Shown piece by piece: positions 8,060-16,700 of a stretch of DNA of 64,000 nucleotides (positions are counted from its first letter, which is position 1; each line of letters starts with the position of its first letter). The stretch is from Sphingobacteriia bacterium (GTDB taxonomy: Bacteria; Bacteroidota; Bacteroidia; Chitinophagales; Chitinophagaceae). The stretch is from assembly GCA_017304675.1 (NCBI GenBank), contig JAFKLS010000016.1, positions 682,001 to 746,000 of the forward strand, given 5' to 3'. The notes below the pieces were generated by a model, which had not been told where the DNA came from, did not search any database, and was given only the letters and a program-made list of their open reading frames with translations. Position numbers and translations under genes: made by a program.

Positions 8060-8440
8060 TTATTTCTTCTTTAATTTCTTCAACTCACTTTTTTCTTTAT
8101 TCTCTTTTATCCTGAATTGAATTATTTTTTTAATTAATGCTACTGGCAAAGTGTTGCTTATAGGAAACTGAACGGCGCCTTTAGAAGTTGTATATGCGGC
8201 CAACTCTTTTTCAAAATGTTTAATGCCCGATGCCGTTGGATATAAACCAATATGGCTGGTATGTGCAGCAAAATATACCAACATGCCATTATATTTATAG
8301 GCGGGCATATTGTAGCTGATTACTTCCAATGCATCGGGTGCAGTTTTTAAAACAATCTCTCTTAGCTGTTTTAAGAGTTGCTGGTGTTGTGCAGGAAAAC
8401 CAGCAATGTACTCATCAACATTTTTTACTGCCTTTTGCAT
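8060..8440 (-). CDS. DUF1801 / YdhG-like protein
   Basis: A 126-residue protein with the DUF1801 pattern: VDEYIAGFPAQHQQLLKQLR at the N-terminus, then ISYNMPAYKYNGMLVYFAAH and HIGLYPTASGIKHFEKELAA, and a lysine-rich tail. The function of the family is unknown; it has a YdhG-like fold. It lies 2 bases after the stop of the M20 peptidase gene and is surely co-transcribed with it, although no functional link is known. Confidence 0.75.
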   Translation of the reverse strand: MQKAVKNVDEYIAGFPAQHQQLLKQLREIVLKTAPDALEVISYNMPAYKYNGMLVYFAAHTSHIGLYPTASGIKHFEKELAAYTTSKGAVQFPISNTLPVALIKKIIQFRIKENKEKSELKKLKKK

Positions 8441-8442
8441 AA

Positions 8443-9729
8443 CTATTTTTTCAGTTTGGCATAATCAAAAACAATTTGGCAAAAAGCTTTTACACCAATA
8501 TCCAATTTACTGTCATCAATATAAAAATCTGGGGTATGGTGTGGTGCAGCTTTTTTAGGGTCTTGTCCTTTAGGCATACCGCCTAAAAAGAAAAAGAATG
8601 CAGGTGCTTTTTCACCGTAGAAAGAAAAATCTTCTGCTCCTGTAGTCCAATCAGTTTCTTTTACAAAATCTTTGCCTGCGGCTGTTTGCAAAGATGGTAA
8701 CATTAGTTTTACCAGGTCGGGATTATTGTACGTTACCAGTGTTTTTGTATCAATGATTACTTCTGCGGTTGCTCCGCTGGCTTCTGCAATTTTTTGAGCA
8801 GTGATCTTCATTTTTTCGTGTACATCCTGCTGCATTTTACTATCCAATGTTCTGATAGTTCCCTGCATAGTCAGTTCTTCCGGAATAATATTAGAACGTA
8901 CACCCGCATTAATAACACCCACGGAAATCACTACCGGCGCTTTGGTTAACTCTTCCTGCCTGCTAACAATTGTTTGAAATCCCTGTATAATCTGTGATGC
9001 TACTACAACAGGATCTATACCACTCCATGGTTGCGAACCATGTGTTTGCTTTCCTTTTACTTTCACAACAAACCAATCACTTGAAGCCATTGTGGAGCCA
9101 GATTTATATTTGATATTGCCTATTTCTGTTTGAGAATTGATGTGTAACCCGAATACTGCATCTACTTTAGGATTATCCATACACCCTTCCTTTATCATTA
9201 AAGGAGCACCTCCTTCTTCGTTGCCGGGAGGGCCTTCCTCTGCCGGTTGAAATAAGAATACAACTGTGCCCGGAACGTCTTTTTTCATTTTACTCAATAC
9301 TTCTGCGGTACCCATCAAAATAGCAACATGGCTATCATGGCCGCAGGCATGCATAACACCAACTTGTTGCCCGTTATATTCACTTTTAACCTTAGAGGCA
9401 AACGGAATATCTACCCGTTCCGTTACAGGTAAGGCATCCATATCGGCCCTCAATGCAACAACAGGCCCCGGTTTGCCACCTTTTAAAATACCAACTACCG
9501 CTGTTTTGGCCATTAACCTTGTTTCAATGCCCAGGCTTTTTAAATGGGCTTCAATCTTTTTTTGCGTGTTGAATTCGCGATTTCCCAGTTCAGGGTGTTC
9601 ATGTAAATCTCTGCGCCATGCAATTACTTTGCTATTCACATCGGTTACCAATTGCTCGTAATTGCCGGGTAAGGTTTGCGCTGAGGCAAAAGAGCATAAC
9701 CCTAAAAATGCGATGAAAAATTTTCTCAT
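8443..9729 (-). CDS. Secreted M20 family metallo-amidohydrolase
   Basis: A 428-residue protein with a signal peptide (RKFFIAFLGLCSFASAQ, cut near residue 18). It is an M20D-type amidohydrolase: LRADMDALPV, MHACGHDSHVAIL and FQPAEEGPPG carry the metal-binding Cys/His/Glu residues, and SGIDPVVVASQIIQ begins the dimerisation domain near residue 200. PHHTPDFYIDD near the C-terminus supplies the last His. Members hydrolyse N-acyl amino acids or hippurate-like amides. The export signal suggests it acts in the periplasm on peptides or conjugates from outside. It is the first gene of a two-gene operon with the DUF1801 protein. Confidence 0.85.
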   Translation of the reverse strand: MRKFFIAFLGLCSFASAQTLPGNYEQLVTDVNSKVIAWRRDLHEHPELGNREFNTQKKIEAHLKSLGIETRLMAKTAVVGILKGGKPGPVVALRADMDALPVTERVDIPFASKVKSEYNGQQVGVMHACGHDSHVAILMGTAEVLSKMKKDVPGTVVFLFQPAEEGPPGNEEGGAPLMIKEGCMDNPKVDAVFGLHINSQTEIGNIKYKSGSTMASSDWFVVKVKGKQTHGSQPWSGIDPVVVASQIIQGFQTIVSRQEELTKAPVVISVGVINAGVRSNIIPEELTMQGTIRTLDSKMQQDVHEKMKITAQKIAEASGATAEVIIDTKTLVTYNNPDLVKLMLPSLQTAAGKDFVKETDWTTGAEDFSFYGEKAPAFFFFLGGMPKGQDPKKAAPHHTPDFYIDDSKLDIGVKAFCQIVFDYAKLKK

Positions 9730-9858
9730 GTTTTAATTGGTTTGCTGTTATAAATAGGATTCTTAAATGTATAAATAAAGATTGATTGTTGATTGAATTT
9801 GTTTTGAATTTACCTTCATGCTCCCTAAACATTTTTACACACTTAATGTTATTGATGC

Positions 9859-11682
9859 ATGCATTACGCTTCTTTAGAACAATGTTTGATTGATCTTGAA
9901 AAGAACAATCATTTGGTGAGAATAAAAGAAGAGGTTGATCCCGATCTGGAAATGGCTGCCATTCATTTGCGTGTGCATGAAGCACAGGGGCCTGCATTAT
10001 TGTTTGAAAATGTGAAAGGCTCAAATTTTAGAGCAGCTTCAAATATTTTCGGAACCATTGAAAGAAGCAAATTCATTTTCCGAACAACATTTGCATTGGT
10101 TCAACAATTAATAGAATTAAAGAACAATCCACTCGAAGCGATCAAACATCCTATCAAAAACTTTCAAACCAGTGTTGCAGCTTTCAAAGCATTGCCTTTA
10201 AAAAATCCAAGCAATAAACCTATACTTCATCAACAAATTCAAATTCAGGATTTACCGTTAATTAAACATTGGCCCAAAGATGGAGGTGCATTTGTTACAC
10301 TTCCGCAAGTGTATACAGAAGATATAGAAGCTCCCGGAATTATGAAAAGTAACCTGGGTATGTATCGCATTCAATTAAGCGGAAATGATTATGAGTTAAA
10401 TAAAGAAATTGGTTTGCATTATCAATTGCATAGGGGTATTGGTGTTCATCAGTCAAAAGCAAATAAAAAAGGGTTGCCTTTGAAAGTAAGTTGTTTTGTT
10501 GGCGGGCCGCCCAGTCATACTGTTTCAGCGGTAATGCCATTGCCGGAAGGAATCAGTGAAATGACCTTTGCAGGAGTGTTGGGTGGAAGAAGATTCAGGT
10601 ATTTTTATGAAGATGATTTTTGTATTAGTGCAGATGCAGATTTTGTGATAACAGGAGAAGTATATCCGAATGAAAATAAACCCGAGGGCCCATTTGGCGA
10701 TCATTTGGGTTATTATAGTTTGCAACACGATTTTCCTCTGATGAAAGTGCATAAAGTATATGCAAGGAAAAACGCAATCTGGCCATTCACAGTTGTTGGA
10801 AGACCGCCGCAAGAAGATACAAGCTTTGGTAGTTTGATTCATGAACTTACAGGTAATGCCATTCCGCAAGAAATTCCCGGATTGAAAGAAGTACATGCTG
10901 TAGATGCAGCAGGTGTGCACCCTTTATTATTTGCAATTGGAAGCGAGCGTTACACACCCTACATGCAAACAAAACAACCTGCAGAAATTTTAACAATAGC
11001 AAATCATGTTTTGGGAACCGGACAATTAAGTCTTGCAAAATTTTTATTCATCGCTGCAGATGAAACGAATCAATTATCTACACATCATGTGAAAGAATAT
11101 TTGCAATATATATTTGAAAGAATTGATTGGAAACGTGATGTTCATTTTTACACCAACACAACTATTGATACACTCGATTATTCTGGAACAGGTTTGAATA
11201 GTGGAAGTAAAGTTGTATTAGCAGCTTATGGTGAAAAGAAAAGAGAATTGTGTACAGAAGTTCCGCAATGTTTGAAAGAATTGGGCAATGCACAATTATG
11301 TATGCCGGGAGTGGTAGCAATACAATCAATGGACAATGGAAAATGGACAATGGGTAACATAAATCATTTGCTTGAACAACTATCAATTGTAAATTATCAA
11401 TTGTCAACTGTTGCTATGATTGTTGTTTGCGATGATGCCAATTTTACATCTGCAACTTTAAATAATTATCTATGGGTTACCTATACTCGTAGTAACCCAA
11501 GTCATGATATTTATGGTGTGAATGAATTCGTTGAACATAAACATTGGGGTTGTAATGGTCCGCTTGTAATTGATGCAAGCATAAAACCACATCATGCACC
11601 GGTATTAGAAAAAGATCCTTCAGTAGAAAAAAGAATAAATAAACTCTTTGAAAAGGGTGGAAGCTTGTACGGCATTATTTGA
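9859..11682 (+). CDS. UbiD family decarboxylase (prenyl-FMN dependent)
   Basis: A 607-residue UbiD-family protein. Recognisable parts are EEVDPDLEMAAIHLRVHEAQ near the start, the GDHLGYYSL segment (Glu-Arg/Asp active-site region follows EGPFGDHLG), and TVVGRPPQEDTSFG. UbiD enzymes remove or add a carboxyl group on aromatic or unsaturated acids using prenylated FMN made by UbiX. In Bacteroidota this long form is usually annotated as a menaquinone-pathway decarboxylase, but that is not proven here and no men or ubiX gene is near. Residues about 493-519 are encoded by an intergenic-type repeat (11327-11410) and look like an insertion into the protein. Confidence 0.8.
   Translation: MHYASLEQCLIDLEKNNHLVRIKEEVDPDLEMAAIHLRVHEAQGPALLFENVKGSNFRAASNIFGTIERSKFIFRTTFALVQQLIELKNNPLEAIKHPIKNFQTSVAAFKALPLKNPSNKPILHQQIQIQDLPLIKHWPKDGGAFVTLPQVYTEDIEAPGIMKSNLGMYRIQLSGNDYELNKEIGLHYQLHRGIGVHQSKANKKGLPLKVSCFVGGPPSHTVSAVMPLPEGISEMTFAGVLGGRRFRYFYEDDFCISADADFVITGEVYPNENKPEGPFGDHLGYYSLQHDFPLMKVHKVYARKNAIWPFTVVGRPPQEDTSFGSLIHELTGNAIPQEIPGLKEVHAVDAAGVHPLLFAIGSERYTPYMQTKQPAEILTIANHVLGTGQLSLAKFLFIAADETNQLSTHHVKEYLQYIFERIDWKRDVHFYTNTTIDTLDYSGTGLNSGSKVVLAAYGEKKRELCTEVPQCLKELGNAQLCMPGVVAIQSMDNGKWTMGNINHLLEQLSIVNYQLSTVAMIVVCDDANFTSATLNNYLWVTYTRSNPSHDIYGVNEFVEHKHWGCNGPLVIDASIKPHHAPVLEKDPSVEKRINKLFEKGGSLYGII
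11327..11410. repeat. Intergenic-type repeats inside the ubiD coding sequence
   Basis: The stretch has ATGGACAATGG, then AAAATGGACAATGGG, and after a spacer ATCAATTGTAAATTATCAATT, a partly self-complementary run. Such words belong to AT-rich intergenic repeats of Bacteroidota, and related words occur in front of tuf (5701-5738). Here the frame stays open through them. Confidence 0.6.
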
Positions 11683-12132
11683 TTATAATTTTTTTTCAAA
11701 ACAAATGCTATTCTCTACTCCGATATATTGTCCGTAATTGGGAATAATATGGTAACTATTTTTTTGATAGAGTTGAATAGCCTCCGGTTGATTCTTTCCT
11801 GTTTCAAGTACACATGTATGAAAACCCAATTCTTTTGCCCATTGCTCCAATCCTTTCAAAATAGTTGAAGCGTAACCTTTATTTCTGTGTGAAGGCAATA
11901 CGAACATGCGTTTTACTTCCATTGAGTTTTCATTGAATGATTTAATGGCGCCACATGCAACGGCAATATTGTTTTCATAACCAACCAGTACATGTTTAAG
12001 CATATTGGTTTTATTGAACTGTGCATAGAAAGCATGCTCATCGCCATCTCGTATTGCTAAATCAGCATCTAAAAGTTTTACCAATTCAATAAAATTTTTG
12101 TTAGTAGAATCTGTTCTTACAAGTTGAAACAT
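11683..12132 (-). CDS. GNAT family N-acetyltransferase
   Basis: A 149-residue GNAT protein. The CoA loop is in MFVLPSHRNKGYASTILKGL (R-x-x-G-x-A, about residues 81-90), preceded by CGAIKSFNENSMEVKR. A helix with LGFHTCVLETGKNQPEAIQLY and a C-terminal NSYHIIPNYGQY follow, as in small-molecule acetyltransferases. Substrate unknown. It converges on ubiD; the stop codons are adjacent. Confidence 0.8.
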   Translation of the reverse strand: MFQLVRTDSTNKNFIELVKLLDADLAIRDGDEHAFYAQFNKTNMLKHVLVGYENNIAVACGAIKSFNENSMEVKRMFVLPSHRNKGYASTILKGLEQWAKELGFHTCVLETGKNQPEAIQLYQKNSYHIIPNYGQYIGVENSICFEKKL

Positions 12133-12160
12133 GAATAGTTGGTTTGAGTAAATCTACAAA

Positions 12161-12188
12161 ATAAAAAAGCAAGCATTGCTGCTTGCTA
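12161..12188 (-). terminator. Terminator of gltBD
   Basis: On the minus strand AGCAAGCA and TGCTTGCT pair around a short loop and are followed by six T. It lies 24 bases after the gltD stop codon. Confidence 0.8.
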
Positions 12189-12211
12189 ATATTGGCTCCT
12201 GATATTGGATT

Positions 12212-13726
12212 TTAAATTTCTTCCAACAATTCGTGCATTAATGAATCATCTTTTGTTTCCAATAAAGAATGTCCCATTAAAAACTCATCAACTTTTCTTG
12301 CACATTCTCTGCCTTCACTGATGGCCCATACCACAAGGCTTTGACCTCTTCTCATATCACCTGCTGTAAATACTTTTGAGATATTTGTTTTATAACTTTT
12401 CTCTGCAGCTTTTACGTTTCCTCTTTCATCCAATTCAACACCCAATTCTTCCAATAAACCCTTGTGTTGTGGATGAACAAAGCCCATTGCCAACAATGCT
12501 AACTCACAAGGAATTTCTCTTTCACTTCCTGCTCTCTCCACAAAATTTGCAGGCTTGCCATCTTCTGTAATTTTCCATTCAAGATCAACGATTTTCAAGG
12601 CTTTTAAATTTCCGTTTCCGTCACCGATAAATTCTTTCGTTGCAATAGCCCAATGCCTGTCTGCACCTTCTTCATGCGATGAAGTTGTTTTTAAGATCAT
12701 CGGATACGTTGGCCAAGGCATGAATGGCGTTCTTGATGAAGATGGTTTCGGCATCAACTCAAATTGTGTAACGGATGCGGCACCGTGACGGTTAGATGTT
12801 CCAACACAATCACTTCCTGTATCACCACCGCCAATCACCACCACATTTTTACCTGTCGCTTTTAATTCGGCAGCCAAAATATTACTCTCAACATCTGCAT
12901 GTGCCAAGAAATCTTTTCCTGCAACACGTTTGTTGTTTTGTTTTAAAAATTCCATTGCATAATAAACACCATTCAATTCTCTTCCCGGAATTTTCAAATC
13001 ACGGGGAACAGTTGAACCGCCTGCTAACACAATGGCATTGAATTCTCTCAACAAATCATTAATGCTAATATTCACGCCAACATTTGCATGGCATTTGAAA
13101 GTGATGCCTTCTTCTTTCATCACATCAATTCTTCTATCGATTACCCATTTTTCCAATTTGAAATCAGGAATGCCGTAACGCAACAAACCACCCGGTTGCT
13201 CATCTCTTTCAAAAACAGTTACCGTATGTCCTGCATAATTCAATTGTGCAGCAGCAGCCAAGCCTGATGGGCCGCTGCCAACAACTGCTACCTTCTTTCC
13301 TGTGCGGATATTTGGTTTGCGAGGTTTTACAAAACCTTTATCGAATGCAATTTCAATAATGTGTTTTTCAATTTCTTCAATATTCACCGGCGGTTGATTA
13401 ATGCCTAACACACATGCACTTTCGCATGGAGCAGGACAAATTCTTCCTGTAAATTCCGGGAAATTATTGGTGGATGTAAGAATGCTGTATGCTTCTTCCC
13501 AATTACCATCGTACACTGCATCGTTGAATTCAGGAATTACATTTCCTAAAGGACAACCACTGTGACAAAATGGTACACCGCAGTTCATGCAACGAGCTGC
13601 CTGTTGGTTTAACTTTTCTTCCGTGAATGGTTGAACAAATTCTTTATAATGTTGAACACGTTCTTCAACTTTTGCTTTAGAAGGTGCTTCTCTTGTAAAT
13701 TCTAAAAATCCGGTTGGCTTACCCAT
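12212..13726 (-). CDS. gltD: Glutamate synthase small (beta) subunit
   Basis: A 504-residue NADPH-dependent subunit. The N-terminal part holds cysteines for two [4Fe-4S] clusters: CMNCGVPFCHSGCPLGNVIP and GRICPAPCESACVLG. An FAD-binding motif VVGSGPSGLAAAAQLNYAG follows near residue 150 and an NADPH-binding motif VIGGGDTGSDCVG near residue 300. A third FAD contact, VFTAGDMRRGQSLVVWAISE, lies near the C-terminus. It takes electrons from NADPH and passes them to GltB. It is 43 bases downstream of gltB, in one operon. Confidence 0.96.
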   Translation of the reverse strand: MGKPTGFLEFTREAPSKAKVEERVQHYKEFVQPFTEEKLNQQAARCMNCGVPFCHSGCPLGNVIPEFNDAVYDGNWEEAYSILTSTNNFPEFTGRICPAPCESACVLGINQPPVNIEEIEKHIIEIAFDKGFVKPRKPNIRTGKKVAVVGSGPSGLAAAAQLNYAGHTVTVFERDEQPGGLLRYGIPDFKLEKWVIDRRIDVMKEEGITFKCHANVGVNISINDLLREFNAIVLAGGSTVPRDLKIPGRELNGVYYAMEFLKQNNKRVAGKDFLAHADVESNILAAELKATGKNVVVIGGGDTGSDCVGTSNRHGAASVTQFELMPKPSSSRTPFMPWPTYPMILKTTSSHEEGADRHWAIATKEFIGDGNGNLKALKIVDLEWKITEDGKPANFVERAGSEREIPCELALLAMGFVHPQHKGLLEELGVELDERGNVKAAEKSYKTNISKVFTAGDMRRGQSLVVWAISEGRECARKVDEFLMGHSLLETKDDSLMHELLEEI

Positions 13727-13737
13727 ATGCGTTATAA

Positions 13738-13765
13738 GTTATAGGTTATGAGTTATAAGTAGAAC
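13738..13765. repeat. TTATAAGTTATAGGTTATGAG-type intergenic repeat
   Basis: The gap between gltB and gltD is made of tandem variants of TTATAAGTTATAGG. Related forms (AACTCATAAT, AACTTATAATTC) occur at about 150-167 and 29040-29060. Confidence 0.55.
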
Positions 13766-13769
13766 AATT

Positions 13770-16700
13770 TTAGTTTTTGACCTTTGACTTTTGATTTTTG
13801 CTTTGTAATACTTTCTTGTAATCTCTCGGGAACACTTTCACAAAGTTTTTGAGTTGATTTTGCAAATCGCTCAACACAAATTTTGCAACTGTACTTCCTG
13901 TGTTTTGATAATGTTTGTCAATCATTGATCTTAATTCTTCAACATCATCATCACTTACTTCATCTAAGTCAACCATTTCTTTATTACAGTTGTTTGCAAA
14001 ATTTCCGTGAACATCGTACACGTAAGCAATACCGCCGCTCATGCCTGCTGCAAAGTTTCTTCCTGTTGATCCAAGAATAACAACTCTACCACCAGTCATG
14101 TATTCGCATCCATGATCACCAACACCTTCTACAACTGTGCTCACACCTGAGTTACGCACAGCAAAACGTTCGCCTGCTTTACCTCTAATAAATGCTTCAC
14201 CACTTGTTGCTCCGTAAAATGCTACGTTTCCGACAATGATGTTTTCTTCAGCAACAAGAGTTGATTCTTTATGCGGATATACAATCAATCTTCCGCCACT
14301 TAAACCTTTACCGAAATAATCGTTTGCATCTCCTTCCAATTCCAAACAAATTCCTTTATTGTTGAATGCACCAAAACTTTGTCCGGCTGTTCCTTTGAAT
14401 TTGAAATGAATGGTATCAGTTGGTAAACCTTCGCTTCTGTAAATCTTCGTTAATTCATGCGATAAAATTGTTCCAACAGTTCTGTCTGTATTTACAATAT
14501 TGAATGCTGCTTTTACTTTTTCTCCTTTTTCCAAAGCAGGTTTCGCTGCTGCAACTAATTTCCAATCTAACACATTTACTAAACCATGATCTTGTTCTTC
14601 TTGTTTGTATAAACCAACATATTCAGATAATGGTTCTTTGTACAACAATGCTGAAATATCGAGTTTAGCATATTTCCAATGAGTGATGTTTTCTCTCACT
14701 TGAAGATTATCTACTTGCCCGATCATTTCATTTACTGATTTGAAACCAAGCTCAGCCATAATCTCTCTTAATTCCTGTGTAATGAACTTGAAGAAATTTA
14801 CCACATGATCAGGATCACCGGTAAAGCGCTTTCTTAATTCGGGATCTTGTGTTGCAACACCAACAGGACAAGTGTTCAGATGACATTTACGCATCATGAT
14901 ACAACCTTCAACAATCAAAGCTGCAGTGACAATGCCCCATTCTTCAGCACCTAATAAAGCTGCAATAGCAATGTCTCTTCCCGTACGCATTTGTCCGTCT
15001 GCCTGCACAACAACTCTGCTTCTTAATTTATTTTTTACAAGTGTTTGATGTGTTTCTGCCAAACCTAATTCCCATGGCAAACCTGTGTGTTTGATAGAAG
15101 AAATAGGAGAAGCACCTGTACCGCCATCGTGACCTGCGATCAATACTACATCTGCTTTTGCTTTGGTAACACCTGCAGCAATTGTACCAACACCTGCTTT
15201 AGAAACCAGCTTAACATTGATTCTTGCATGACGATTTGCATTCTTCAAATCGTAGATCAATTGTGCAAGATCTTCGATTGAATAAATATCGTGATGCGGC
15301 GGAGGAGAAATTAAACCAACACCCGGAGTTGAGTGACGAACTTTTCCAATCCAATCATCAACTTTATGCCCGGGCAATTGTCCGCCTTCACCCGGTTTAG
15401 CACCTTGTGCCATTTTAATTTGCAATTCGTCTGCTTCGGTTAAGTATAAACTTGTTACACCAAAACGTGCAGAAGCAACTTGTTTGATAGCACTTCTCAT
15501 GCTATCGCCATTCGCTAATTTTTCATAACGAATTTCATCTTCACCACCTTCACCTGTATTGCTTTTTCCACCCAAACGATTCATCGCAATAGCAAGCGTA
15601 CTATGTGCTTCGTGAGAAATAGAACCAAAGCTCATGGCTCCGGTAGCAAAGCGTTTATAAATATTTTCTGCGGGCTCAACTTCATCAATAGAAATTGATT
15701 GACGAGTACGTTTGAATTCTAACAAGCTTCTTAACGTACAAGCTTTTTCATTTTGATCGTTGATGACCTTAGAATATTTTTTGAAAGTGTGGTAATCATT
15801 CATCTTTGTTGAATATTGCAACAAGTGAATGGATTGTGGATTCATTAAATGGAATTCGCCTTTGCGTTTCCATTGATAAATGCCACCAACACCCAATCTA
15901 TCTACAGGAATATCTTTTCTGCTGAAAGAGAATTGATGTTTTGCTAAAGCTTCTTTCGCAATTTCATCTAAGCCCATTCCTTCAATACGAGAAGTGGCAC
16001 CGGTGAAATATTTATCTACAACAGATTTATTCAATCCTAGTATTTCAAATATCTGTGCACCCTGATAAGATTGTAAAGTAGAGATTCCCATTTTAGAGAA
16101 CACTTTCAACAATCCATCACACACAGCTTTTACATAGTTTTTCTTTAATTGTTCAGGATCTAAATCTGTTTGCATTTTGCCACTCAACTTCATATCCCTG
16201 ATCGTTGATAATGCGAGATATGGATTGATAGCCGTTGCACCGAATCCAATTAAACAGGCAAAGTGATGTACTTCCCAAACATCTCCAGCTTCAATGATAA
16301 TACCTACTTGTCCGCGATAACCTTTTCTGATCAAATGATGATGCACTGCAGAACAAGCCAACAAAGACGGAATAGGAGCGTGTTCGCTATCAATAGCACG
16401 ATCTGTTAAGATGATTACTTCAAATCCATCTTCCACTGCATCAACTGCATAACGGCATAATCTGTCTAAACCTTTTTGTAAAGAACCGGGTTTGCCATCT
16501 GCTCTGAAATAGGATTGTAATGTTTTTGCTTGAAAGATTCCGGTATCAATACTTCTGATCTTTTCCAATTCATGATTATTCAGAATCGGATGTTTCAATG
16601 CTACGCTATGACAATCGAGAGGATCTTCAATTAATAAATTTCCATTGTTACCTGCGAATGTTGCCAAGCTCATGACCAATCTTTCTCTGATAGGATCGAT

